The translations under genes were made by a program, and so were the position numbers. A stretch of DNA of 64,000 nucleotides from Prorocentrum cordatum. Lineage: Eukaryota; Sar; Dinophyceae; Prorocentrales; Prorocentraceae. The notes under the pieces are model-generated. The model saw nothing but the letters and a program-made list of their open reading frames with translations. It did no database searches and was not told the DNA's origin. Location of the stretch: assembly GCA_963575745.1 (NCBI GenBank), contig CAUYUJ010021148.1:76001-140000 (forward strand). Direction: 5' to 3'. The number at the start of each line of letters is the position of its first letter. Position 1 is the stretch's first letter. Of the stretch, positions 32,954-42,405 are shown piece by piece.

Positions 32954-33559
32954 ATGGGTGCTGGAACTGAGACGCCGCAAGGGCACGCATGGCACGACAC
33001 TGTCCGACGCCACGAGCTGGCCCTGGTAGCGAACAGTGGGGCCATGGTAGATGGTATGCTGACTATCCTACTGGACATCGGCATCAACATCACAATCATT
33101 TGTCTAAAGACTGCACAGACGTACGAGCGTGTGTCACGCTCCCATGGGCACGACATCGAGAAGCTGAACTTAACGAAGAGGCCGTGCGTTTCTGGCGTGG
33201 GGTACGGCGCCGCCATCTGTGACAAGTCGCTGCATTGCAAAATCGCACGCAAGGAGAGATGAGATCCGGCGGGGAAGCCCGCTTTGGCCAGGCTGGGCGC
33301 CTATTCGGCCAACGTGGCTGAAGATTCCGGCGAGAATATTCCTGCCATCCTGGGTCAAAGGAGCACGTCCAACAGGAGGACTTTCCTGATCCTGGAGCAG
33401 GGGCACGAGAAGATGATCATGCCAGGCTCAGAGATGTATAAGCTCCTTTTTGGAAAAGGCTCCAGCGTACTTGATGTGATGAAGACGCCCTTAGGGCACT
33501 TGGCGATCATGGTCGACGAGTACGGGGCCGCAACGGAGGCTCAATGGCATTTACTTTAA
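32954..33559 (+). pseudogene. Aspartic protease (copia PR), with in-frame stop
   Basis: The flap-and-core pattern is visible: GMLTILLDIGINITII (33062 onward), then VSGVGYGAAICDKS. The active-site triplet reads D-I-G (Asp codon 33074-33076) instead of D-T/S-G. A TGA at 33260-33262 interrupts the frame, which continues as DPAGKPALARLGAYSANVAE and NIPAILGQRS, the C-terminal half of the dinoflagellate copia protease as I know it. The AGKPA unit at 33269 is a hairpin insertion beside this stop. The protein ends at 33557-33559. Confidence 0.7.
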
Positions 33560-35267
33560 CAGCCAATCCCCACCGTAAAGATACACCTGTTTTCGTCAAG
33601 GAGGCAGCTGATGCAGGGCCAACAGCAGGGCAACCTGCATCGAGTAGCGCGCGGACACCCGCCACCAACGATGCCCACGCGTACATGATGTCCCAGGACG
33701 CCAGGGGCCAGGACACCAGGGGCATTCGCTTCTCCACCAATGAGGAGACATTTGCTTACACGATCCAGTCTTTGGTGAACAACGCCCTTAAGATCGCAGG
33801 AACACGACCTACGGGAATTTTCCTACGCCGGCCGATCAGGACTTCGCCCTGCGCAATTAGCAGGCGAAGGTATATCAGGCCATGCACGTGGAAAGCAGCA
33901 AGTGGATGCCGCCCGACAACGCTGCAGGGACACCTGCTGGTGCGAATGCAGGGGGACCTGCAGGGGCAGATGACACTGCTGAGAAGTTTGATATCTTCAC
34001 TTTGAGCAGTGGTTCAGCGGCGCATGGCACGGGCATTTGGACGCACCCACCGCTTGAAAATAAGTGACGGGGGCAAGCGAGTGCCACGGCCACTCGCGCT
34101 TGCCCATACAGGCCGGACACTGAGGTTCTGTCGCCAGGCGCGGGGGCACCTGCATATTTTTCCCAGGCGCCGGCTGCGCGCGCCAGGGACAATGGCGGGC
34201 CCGGCTGCGAGGCCGCCAGAGACAGCGGTGAACCTAGCTGCATGGCCACCGCAGCAAATGAACGCTCATCACATCATTATCGCCAGCTTGCGCTGAACTC
34301 CGAGCTCGAGGATGCATGTGTGATCGCATCACACATGCAGAGGTCCTGGTCCCCACAGGTGCACCATATTTGGGTGGGCTACTTCCGGGGGATTACCAAC
34401 AACTCGTTGTGGCTGCGCCCGCTGACTGGCATGTTCGGTCGCCTGGAAAGCGGGCGGGGCCGCATCATCGACGTATCCAAAATTTGATGACCAAAGTTCG
34501 GGCTTCACGCATGTCGGCAGTCCTTGCGGGACCTCCAGGTTACTTCTGGAGACAAGGTGCCATGCGATATACGATTTAAGAGTTAGACTTGCAGGTCATG
34601 CGTATGCGACGTTTCCACTCCGGTCTAAAGTTTGACCGCTCAAGCAAAATACCTCGCGGATTTTTCTTGCAGGTGGCGACAACCTACACGCGCATTTCGA
34701 GTAATTTGTGGACATGCACATGCCAAGCAGCAGGGGAACCCGCACAACATGCTAAGCATGACATGGATTGGCATGGCCAAGGAGCACTTGCTATTATGAC
34801 TGCAAGGCTAATTGACCAAATAAAGTTGCACGGAAAAAAAGAGATCATACACGTGCTGTGCCCTGTAGTGTCCACGCAAGGGTACACAGAGGGATCGAGC
34901 TTACGTTCAGTCTCCTAAGAATTGCTCTGATTGGGGCCATGTCGTGCGAAGGGTGACGATGAATCTTGACGACAATACTGTTCTGCAAGATATTAGGATT
35001 CAGGACCAACCTATTGGGTGCAACTGCACTGCGCCCTTGCCGAACGGTGCGACAAATATCCGCACTCGATTGCACTGGGAGCCTCCGGCGCCGGTCCTTA
35101 TCGGACAAGAGGACCAGCGACCGCGCCCAGGGCGGGTTGCGTTCGTCGGCGACGATCGTCTTCCCCCCTTTCGATTGAGCTCGGCCGCTTGCTTCGCCCA
35201 GCGCGGCGCAACAGACAGCGCCACCAGCAGATGCCCGGACCAAACAAAAAGAAACGGACAGTGCGCA
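33544..35267 (+). pseudogene. Linker between protease and downstream domain
   Basis: The frame 33544-34005 begins after protease and has AGQPA (33625). A different frame at 33882-34260 carries AGTPA (33924), AGGPA (33948), and after a stop AGAPA (34140). 34589-34918 has AGEPA (34730). No enzyme motif was found. Hairpin density is highest here. Confidence 0.5.
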
Positions 35268-35413
35268 ATGGGGGGTCATAAATGGGGGGGGTGGCGAGGC
35301 TGGTCCGAAAAGGCACCCAAACGGTACCCCAACGAGCCCCCTGGGACTCCAGAGGGGCCCAAAAGGGGCACGAAAGGGGACCTTTTCTGACCCCCCCCAT
35401 TTTGACCCCCCAC
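35268..35413. mobile_element. G-tract foldback element inserted in the retroelement
   Basis: The left end TGGGGGGTCATAAATGGGGG is an inverted match to the right end (CCCCCATTTTGACCCCCCAC). The 146-bp element has paired G-tracts at both ends and no coding capacity. It interrupts the copia linker, so it is younger than the retroelement. Similar elements are at 46087 and 47311. Confidence 0.65.
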
Positions 35414-35702
35414 TAAGCCACGCCCAACGCAGAAAGCCGACAAAGAAGCAGGCATCAAGCCGCGCAAGATACCCAAAGTAGTCGAAGACGGCAATGATGA
35501 CGGCGGCGACGACCTGAAAGGTTTCGGATGTGGCGCTCACTACACCGACTCCCCCCTTTGACTCTGGCATCGGTAGTGACGGCGAAGAGGGCGCTTTCAT
35601 CGCGCTGCCTGCGGGGTTACCTGCGGATGCACATGCCGATGTGTCCTCCATAATCCCAACCTTGTGTTTCGAACGACAACAATCTAGATACGTTGGAATC
35701 GT
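35414..35702 (+). pseudogene. Linker with AGLPA hairpin unit
   Basis: Frame 35530-35718 includes an acidic stretch DSGIGSDGEEG and AGLPA encoded by the hairpin at 35611-35624. Confidence 0.5.
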
Positions 35703-36320
35703 GTGGAGGAAGTGGTAGGGATATCGCAGTTAGTCTTCAGCCGAGGTATATTCTCAGGAGCCTCAGGAGGAAACTTAGACGAGCGTTCATATGTTGACTT
35801 TAGAAACAAGGACGTCCATGACGCAGTGATGCATTACTTCGACGTGCGTTTCGTCAGTGTTGTTATACCACAACCCAACTGCAGAACGTCTGGGCGATCA
35901 TCTTACTTCAATTCCCAAGTCAACTATGACACGTGGCATGAAAACCATAAAGAAGATCTTCCACCTATCAAGTTTTGTGGGAGGGCTGCCATACGTCAAA
36001 GCGACCTTCGACGGTTTATTGTCTACGAGAACAGCCGACGGGTACATGGGTGGACAAGATACCGCCATGGACAACATTGGCCAAGTGCGACGGCACTTGC
36101 AAAGTGAATACGGACCCATGTGCTACCGGTCCCCGCGGTTCCCATGGGGCACCAATATTGAAACCTACTGCGATATCGGAAGCGGTGTACTGGCAACCAT
36201 CAGCATGCCTAGGTGTGCAATATAGAATTATGCAGGGCTGCACACTGTACTCCGAAGATGCAGTCTCTTTTTGTCGACGCCGTCCAGATCGCGCACGATG
36301 TACTCCTAGTTAACCGTGAT
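35703..36320 (+). pseudogene. Unnamed retroelement domain between protease and integrase
   Basis: 35703-36107 reads SQLVFSRGIFSGASGGN, then a beta-strand-like VSVVIPQPNCRTSG, DTWHENHKEDLPPIKFCGRA and an RRFIVYENSRR helix. A frameshift near 36105 leads to CATGPRGSHGAPILKPTAIS. This block resembles a conserved region I associate with dinoflagellate copia polyproteins. The strand followed by a P-x-x-C-R-T motif is reminiscent of a Rossmann-type methyltransferase or hydrolase core, but I cannot name the family. Confidence 0.5.
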
Positions 36321-36435
36321 ACTTTCCATGGTCATCCTTATTATTTTCCGCCCTTGCTACCAAAGCGAGGATTTGACTTGGATGACCCAACTATCCCTCG
36401 ACATCCAGATGGTTCGATCAAGCGACCGCCCACGT
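36321..36435 (+). other. Retroelement spacer
   Basis: The open frame 36213-36437 continues with no recognised motif. Confidence 0.3.
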
Positions 36436-36653
36436 GAGGATTAGGAAGGCCTGCGCGCGCGGAAATTGTAAACATGCATTCCCCTTCGCATGACAGATGC
36501 CCCAAACATTGTAGGTGGCGCGGCAAGGAGGATCACCGCTGGGAATGTCCTAGCTGCCAGGGGAACTACGGCCATGACAAACCTGGTCACTTACGGGCGC
36601 CGGGCAAATCCGATTTTGCCAAACCATGGAAGCTGCCCGACAACAACTGACAG
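36436..36653 (+). pseudogene. Zinc-ribbon-like Cys/His segment
   Basis: Two pieces in different frames: RKACARGNCKHAF (36440 onward) and DRCPKHCRWRG, then WECPSCQGNYGHDKPGH (36492-36590), ended by TGA at 36651. The repeated C-X2/3-C and H...H spacing suggests two zinc ribbons upstream of integrase. I recall similar Cys/His blocks in dinoflagellate copia elements. A role in nucleic-acid binding is inference. Confidence 0.55.
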
Positions 36654-36716
36654 GAACCTCTGGCCCCTGCCGAACCGGCAGCACCACCGCCGGAGGCACA
36701 GGGCGCACCGCCACTC

Positions 36717-38009
36717 GTGCGGCTACGAGCACCAAGACATGGCTCCAGTGCCGGACCCTCAGGTGAAGCCAGCAGCCACGATACTACAGGTGGCAGACAT
36801 GCTGCTGCACCTGCCGCGGGGCAACCTGCTTCAAGCGGAGCCAGTAGCTCGGGTGTTCACAGACTACTGCCACAGATTAGAGCCAGACGTGGCCGACAGC
36901 AGGGAGGAGTTCCACCTCCACCACCACCTGCGGGTGACCCTGCTGCACGCCCGCGACTCCCAGACTGGTCAAGGTTCAATGTCCAAATCAGTCTACAGAG
37001 CCTACGAAGCCTTGACCCTAGCGTGGTAACACGCGAGCTGCGGAAACTACACTTGCGATGGTTCCATGCTGAAGAGCTTAAAATGAGACCCATCTTAACC
37101 AATGTTGGTCTGGCAACGTCAGGCTGAACATGATCAAAGGTGTCTGTGAGACATGTCGGGAAAGCAAGGCTCGGGATAAGCCAGGGCATACGGTTATGCC
37201 ATCTGCACTACCTGACAAGTTTACTGAAGAAGTCAAATGCGTCCTGATGCTTTACAAACAGGAACCTACGATATTTTACACCATTCATCGTTGCATTCGG
37301 TATGCTACTGGAATGGAGATGCCAGAAAAAACAATGACCAGTTTCTTAGATGCAAATCAGCAGTGCTGGATGCAGTTTGGACCTGCCAATGTACTCTACT
37401 CAGATGGGGAGGGCGCCCTTAACGACGACGCAGCTAGGGCAGTCCTCAAAGCAGAGGCACTGAGTTCAGGTTACGCGCGTGTGGACAACGCGCTATTACA
37501 ACCGAAGCCAGAGATGGCGCATTACGCCAATTGCTTCACGTCATGAAAAACTGAACTTAAGTTTAGGCATACCTCTTGTGCTCACACGACTGCTGCATGA
37601 AGCTGTGTTTGCCGCCAACGCGTTCCCTTTCTACAATGAGGTGTCTCCACGCAGCGCTCTGTTTGGGCGGCAACCAGCAATGGAGCATGAGCAGCCGACA
37701 GAGACGTCTGACCATTCCCGAGAACAGGTGGTTCGCAGGGCATGTGTGAAGCTGTCACACACGCTACTGCAGCAGCGAACACCAATCGTGCATTTTGCAT
37801 TCAGACAACTATTACCGGTCAGCACATACGACGAAGGAGACTTGGTCGAATACCATCGTCCCACAACTACGATGGACGCTTGGGGAGGCTGGAATGGCCC
37901 TTTCCCGGTTGTATGGGACGACCCCGACAGGGGCCGTGGGGAACCGCGATGTACAAGTCCAATGCGGGGACGCACGACATTCACTGTACATCCGAGAGAT
38001 CGGTTATGA
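36717..38009 (+). pseudogene. Integrase (copia INT), three reading frames
   Basis: 36717-37127 has linker units AGQPA (36816) and AGDPA (36930), then the pre-integrase HHCC part: LHLRWFH and, after a frameshift at about 37120, GVCETCRES. The core follows in 37130-37546: KQEPTIFYTIHRCIRYATG, TMTSFLDANQQCW and VLYSDGEGALND (second catalytic Asp, codon 37403-37405). The expected first Asp is Val (GTC 37241-37243). Reading then moves to 37479-38009 (LVLTRLLHEAVFAANAFPF, SPRSALFGRQPAM, DEGDLVEYHRP, GGWNGPFPVV), the C-terminal integrase region with the GxxxW-type element. Two frameshifts and a lost catalytic Asp make it inactive. Confidence 0.8.
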
Positions 38010-38885
38010 CAACATTGCGCTGCGGACAGTGTTGACATTTGTTGCCAGTCTACATGCGGGGGGACCTGCTACGACGTTCGGCGATGTCCCGACCAAGAAG
38101 GGATCGCTTCAGATGACATGTGCGAGCCGATTTTTCCTGTGGTACACTTAGCTCTACAATACCTTGCAGGATTTTTTTCGTATCGAGAATGTAATTCCTG
38201 TCAGGTTCGCTAAGAGTATCCACAAGCTACCTCTGGCGGCTTATGCTGACAGCTGCACATTGGCACATTATGACAACGGCGTGAATCCACGTTTTCACTG
38301 CGATGAAGCCAAAGGCACTGCCCGAATATACATGATATAGGTGGACCAGCACATTCGAGGAGCACCCAGCGCCTAAAGTCCACAACATCCCAAGCGGGCT
38401 TCGACCAAGACATGGCGAAGTTTGAGGAGCTGGCTGGCGCACTGACAAAGGACAACGACGCCAGAGAAGCCCCAGAGGCCGAACCGCCACAGGGGGATGG
38501 ACGGCTCTCTACGATCTATGAGGAAACAGAAGCGGACCTTGAGGCACATATTATGGAGGTGTGGTACGCAGAGCTACATGAAGAAAGGGAACTAGTGGAG
38601 GCAACTCCATTCGATGACCTGCACATTGTGCCCGCGCATGTGATCGCTGACAACAGTGCGCTGGCTACGGTAGCTGAAAGCAGCGGGGGCGCCTGCCCAC
38701 GCGGGGTCATCCACGCGGCTCCGGCTTCGAGGAGACGTACCATGCCCCACTATGTTCCACGGACGAAGACCATCGTTACGGATTGGACTTGGACGAACAT
38801 GTACAATCTATGGGACTTTGCTTTACGACCGAAATGTCAAGGGTAGTCCAATCCTCAACAGCATAGGAAATTCGACTTCGACCGT
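38010..38885 (+). pseudogene. Integrase-RT linker
   Basis: Frame 37795-38151 carries LRTVLTFVASLHAGGPATTF with an AGGPA hairpin (38056). 38412-38846 is acidic (STIYEETEADLEAHIMEVWY). The hairpin at 38683 is out of phase with that frame, which suggests the original frame differs here. Confidence 0.6.
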
Positions 38886-39910
38886 GTGACCACGATGCGA
38901 GTACATGTAGCCGCCGCCGCAAAACGAGCTGCGGTCGTCAAGGAGGACGACCTTCTCACGAAGGCCGATATTCTGGCGAACCCAGTTAAGGTACCAAAGG
39001 ACCTATATACTGAACTCAAGACATGGTCTGGCAACAAGTGTTTCAATATGCAATATGTATCCACAGCGTCAAGCATCATGACTTCGAGTCACGCATATGA
39101 GTGGAAGTTCGTAAAGAATGTGGAGGGCGAGATGGAGCGCACCATCGTACTACGCCTGGCAATCCGGGGTTCCATGGACCTCGAGGCCTTCGGTGTGGAG
39201 CGTTCTCAGGAACAGCGCTGCGACCAAGTCAGAGATTACTCGCGAGCGCGGCAGCGTGCAGGATGCAATGGATCATTGCTTCCCTTGACACCAACGCGGC
39301 TTTCTGGAAAGGGTTAACCTGCCAGGGACTTGTTGAGGCAACCGGTGAAACATAGCGTGTGGCGTGTTTTACCTTGCCGCCGCTGAATCAGCATCGGCGC
39401 TTCGATCCCTCCCAGGATTCGAGCACTACGATGAGTCGAAGCACTGCTTGCAGCGCCTCAAGCCAGGCGCCGGCACCAAGGATGCACCCAGAGCCTTCTC
39501 ACTAAAGTTCAGAAGGGCCACGGGGGGCTTTGGTCTTAGACCCACTTCCTACGACGAGGAGTTCGAGGCAAGCAGTGACCTTCTCAGAGCCAAACATGTC
39601 GATGGTATCAATATGGCCGGTGCTGAGGACACCGTCGGCACGCGCGTCAAGTGCGTCGAGGGCACTTTTGGCAAGTGTAAACTCAACAGACACACGTATA
39701 CCAATTGCGTTGTGAGATGCACCAAGGATGGGGGCGGCAATTTTATACTGGATCAAGATGAATACACCAAGCACCCTGAACTCACAGACGCAGACGCCGA
39801 CGCCAAAGCATCAAAGATGGTTGCTGACATGTTTGTCAGCCTCAGAGGCGCGTTGGTTTACTCATTATTCACACGGGTGTGGTTAATGGTATACGTGGTC
39901 TCTCTGCAAC
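38886..39910 (+). pseudogene. Reverse transcriptase (copia RT)
   Basis: 38886-39317 holds the N-terminal RT part (KEDDLLTKADILANPVKVP, YEWKFVKNVEGEMERTIVLR). The frame of 39101-39355 then gives motif A as IIASLDTNAAFWKGL (Asp present). After a stop at 39353-39355 the frame of 39364 continues: LRSLPGFEHYDESKHCLQRL, LKPGAGTKDAPRAFSL and motif C as KHVDGINMAG. The second Asp of the catalytic HVDD is Gly (GGT, 39604-39606), so polymerase activity is lost. No AGxPA hairpin interrupts RT motifs. Confidence 0.9.
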
Positions 39911-40645
39911 GCGCCCAAGGACCCACCAGTATACAGGTGCGACGACTGAACGCGATTACCAGGAAACAACAGGCCTGCCCTGAGAAGATCGTCTATCGAT
40001 CGACGACTCCAACGGGCGAAGTTGACCTGCACAGTGACTCCGGCGATCGACGCCTGAGTGAAGATGCCGATGACGAGGTCAAAGGCTATGCTATTCGCGG
40101 GGCAAGCCTGCTACGGCGTGGAAACACGCCAACGGGCACGATGGCCGCCCATTTGATCGATGCGCACTGCAAGTCTCCTCGCTTGCAGGACCGCTCAAGC
40201 TATTCAGCAGAAGCACTAGCAGCAACCCCTAAACTTGGAGGACTGCTACCCCACGATCGTTACTCTGCACGAACTCCACGCAGGGCAACGGACACCCACT
40301 CAGTGGAAGGATATATTGGAAATGGGTGGCCTGAGCAGTAAGGTCACTTTGACCACAGATGCTGAATATGTCTTCAAGTCCTTGTTATGCAAAGGCCTGA
40401 GGAAGCCGACTGCGTGGACTCCTTTGGGACACATCAGTCGGATACGACGGATGATGGAACGAGGTATCGTGCGCAGTATCCAGTGGTGTGACACTCGCGA
40501 CATGACCGCGGACGGTCACACGAAAGGGAACATCCACAGAGATATGCTCTTACAGGTCATGGGAGGAACGCGATCCTTCAAGCGTGACTTAAAACGTCGT
40601 GCTCCGTACCGGGTTGGCCAGACAACGCCGTCTGAGGCCGCCTGA
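39911..40645 (+). pseudogene. RNase H (copia RNH)
   Basis: VDLHSDSGDRRLS supplies the first Asp and SSYSAEALAA the Glu. After a frameshift at about 40235 VTLTTDAEYVFKSL supplies another Asp, and the copia C-terminal signature IQWCDTRDMTADGHTKGNI is complete. The polyprotein ends at TGA 40643-40645. Catalytic residues look intact apart from the frameshift. Confidence 0.85.
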
Positions 40646-40818
40646 GGAGCATTCGCTTGTACAGCGATTTGCTCGCAAGGCAACTTGCGTGCAAGGGCAC
40701 TTGCGTGCGGGTTTACCTTCCTTGCGAACCTGCCTTCTGCTGCCTTTGGTACAAGTAGTGTTCACTGTATAGTGGCGGCGGACTCATGCTTCGTCTTTCT
40801 CCCCCCTCGATTCTAAAG
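40646..40818 (+). other. Retroelement 3' untranslated region with hairpins
   Basis: Two perfect hairpins, GCAAG-GCAA-CTTGC at 40675 and GCAAG-GGCA-CTTGC at 40691, follow the stop codon, with a degenerate one at 40707. Directly before the 3' LTR there is a polypyrimidine stretch (TCTTTCTCCCCCCTC, 40794-40808) rather than the purine tract normally expected on the + strand. Confidence 0.6.
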
Positions 40819-41080
40819 TGAGCGCGGATAAGGGCGAGAGATACCGAGCGTTTGTCCGTGGCCGCTTGGGTTTAAGCGGTCGGTCGTCAATATATGACTG
40901 CGCCTCATCGCGAGGCACACGAATTGCCATCGGGACCGAAAACACCTTCGCTTGAGATGGCCCGTCGCTCCCGCGACGACCTCCTCCGACTGGGACTATC
41001 GTCGCTACGGTACAACAAACAGGAGCTGGGCTTCGCCTCAGGCGAAGCTGCTGGTTGGGCCTCCGGGCCCCCTTCAAACT
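40819..41080 (+). repeat. 3' LTR
   Basis: 262-bp match to 25108-25371. The hairpin arms are GCCGCTTG/TAAGCGGT (40861-40880, two changes, one still G-T pairable) and GCTTCGCC/GGCGAAGC (41030-41048, perfect). Ends at CTTCAAACT. Confidence 0.9.
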
Positions 41081-41515
41081 ATCTCACCCATCGGTGGGGC
41101 CATCTTGGGGCCGTTTTGGAAGGAACAAAAGCTCTCTTATGGCATGTTCGGATCTTTTTGGGTGGCTGGCGGTTTGGGCCGAAGGCCCACCAGGAATTTC
41201 AGCAAGAAGCACACACTACCTGACATCTGGCACGCCGTGCACCCCTGTGGCAAACCAGCGGGTGGCGGCGGATTTCGGAAGCCTCTTGCACGCGGTTTTG
41301 GGGGCGCATTGGGGTCTACAGTGGAGACCCACGCCAAGAAACACCATGCTTGCCTCCAGGGTGCCCGGTTTTTCCTGGGTTTCGATGCCGTTGCGATGGA
41401 CAACGTGACGTCCCCACACCAAACATCGCTGGACGTTCTGGGGTCTCAGGGTTGGGCTTCTCGTGGAGGAAATTTTGTGGACTCGCCTCCACTGTATTGG
41501 GGGGGGGCCTTTTGG
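41081..41515. repeat. Host flank with a dispersed repeat (41395-41470)
   Basis: Starts with GGGGCCATCTTGGGGCCGTT, the short GGCC repeat that also borders the 5' LTR. 41395-41470 (CCCCACACCAAACATCG, GGACGTTCTGGGGTCTCAGG, TTCTCGTG) matches 59020-59095. Confidence 0.55.
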
Positions 41516-41519
41516 GGCT

Positions 41520-41703
41520 CGTTGTCTCAGCTCCTCCCTCCTTTTCCTTCCTCCCCCTCCTTCTCCTCCTCCTCCTCCTCCTTCTCCCTCCACCTCCTCC
41601 TCCTCCTCCTCCTCCTCCTCCTCCTCCTCCTCCTCCTCCTCCCTCCGCCTCTGCGTCCTCCGCCTCCTCCTCCTCCTCCTCCTCCTCCTCCTCCTCCTCC
41701 TCC

Positions 41704-41739
<36 letters not shown>

Positions 41740-41752
41740 AGAGAGAGAGGCT
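41520..41752. repeat. (CCT)n then (GA)n microsatellite
   Basis: CTC triplets to about 41705, then GA dinucleotides to about 41752. Open frames are low complexity. Confidence 0.95.
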
Positions 41753-41916
41753 CCGAGGGAGGGTGGGCGCGTCGGCGCTCTCGGGGGTCCTCGTGGGGGC
41801 AGGGGGCGCCAGGCGTCGGTGCGTGCTCCCCTCGCGGGGGGCCCCGCTTTGGGCCCCGCCCCTCCTGGGCCGTCTTGGGGGCCTCTTTCGGGCCGCTTGG
41901 GGCCCTCTTGGGCTGA
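41753..41916. other. GC-rich spacer
   Basis: Contains GGGCCC-type units but no gene signal. Confidence 0.3.
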
Positions 41917-42068
41917 GCCGGGCATGTCCCTGCACAGGAGGAGGATCCAAACATGGGCAAAAAGTAGTCTGGGGACGATTTTGTCGATTATGTGTTGACA
42001 ATGTATATGTTTTTTCTCACTATTTTTAATGATTTGTCCAAAATCCCCTGTAGGAGGACACGCCCGAC
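41917..42068. mobile_element. MITE-like element, family 1, copy D
   Basis: 152 bp, left end GCCGGGCATGTCCC, right end TAGGAGGACACGCCCGAC. The interior has AGTCTGGGGACGATTTTGT and TTGTCCAAAATCC. Confidence 0.85.
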
Positions 42069-42405
42069 CAAACTCTTGGGCAGTGCGGGGAGGATCCTCT
42101 CGGGCAGTCTTGGGGCGAACGTGGTGGCCTCGTGGGCCGTCTTTGAGCGTCGCACTTCCGGGAAAAATGCGGCAATCGCTAAAACCGTGAAGAAACAAGG
42201 GAAAACCATTGAGATTGGCCATTTGAGGCCCTCTCTTGGGAGGCGTCTTGAAACCCTCTTGGAGCGTCTTGGTGGCCTCGTGGACCGTCCTGTTGCCATC
42301 CTGGGCGTCTTGGAGTGATTTTTAGGCGACTCGGGACCTTCCTGGACACTCTTGATTGCCCCTTTGGGCCCTCTTGGCCCATCTGCAGGCCCTCTTGCGT
42401 ATAAG
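42069..42405. repeat. Degenerate GGCCTCTTGG block
   Basis: Units such as GGCCGTCTTTGAG, GGCCTCGTGG and GGGCCCTCTTGG. A tail word CTTCCGGGAAAAATGCGG resembles the tails of the 20-25 kb units. Confidence 0.65.

Larger units (their letters stand above)
26463..40704 (+). repeat. Dispersed 14-nt hairpin units encoding Ala-Gly-X-Pro-Ala
   Basis: The consensus is GCRGG, four-base loop, CCYGC. Exact matches start at 26463, 26634, 29139, 29340, 29715, 30849, 31166, 31342, 31980, 32568, 33269, 33625, 33924, 33948, 34140, 34730, 35611, 36816, 36930, 38056 and 38683. Variants are at 27348, 29916, 32007, 32526, 40097, 40675 and 40691. GCAA is the loop in eight exact copies, and 12 of 21 loops are GNRA. 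Stem pairs covary: GCAGG/CCTGC, GCGGG/CCCGC, GCAAG/CTTGC, with G-T pairs in others. Nearly all coding copies begin at codon position 1, giving AGQPA, AGAPA, AGLPA, AGKPA, AGGPA, AGTPA, AGEPA or AGDPA. The copy at 40097 is out of phase within RNase H and probably chance. Confidence 0.85.
25108..41080 (+). mobile_element. 16 kb Ty1/copia LTR retrotransposon, defective
   Basis: Two related direct repeats of 262-264 bp (25108-25371 and 40819-41080) flank a + strand polyprotein region in the order gag, linker, RING, protease, unknown domain, zinc ribbon, integrase, reverse transcriptase, RNase H, which is copia order. The element is about three times the usual copia length, mainly because of the linkers between gag and protease and between protease and integrase. 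Reading frame changes at least ten times, and residues are lost in the gag zinc knuckle, RING, protease, integrase and RT. It reads as a clearly degenerate copy of a once functional family. The LTRs are roughly 85-90% identical by eye, so the insertion is not recent. A clear target-site duplication was not found. Confidence 0.9.

Noticed and set aside
40097-40111. Hairpin variant in the RNase H region
   Set aside because: It has a five-base loop, is out of the usual codon phase and lies inside conserved coding sequence, so chance is likely. Kept as a variant but not as support.
25101-41090. Target-site duplication of the copia element
   Set aside because: The bases before 25108 (AAAAA) and after 41080 (ATCTC) do not match. 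Edges are uncertain by a few bases.
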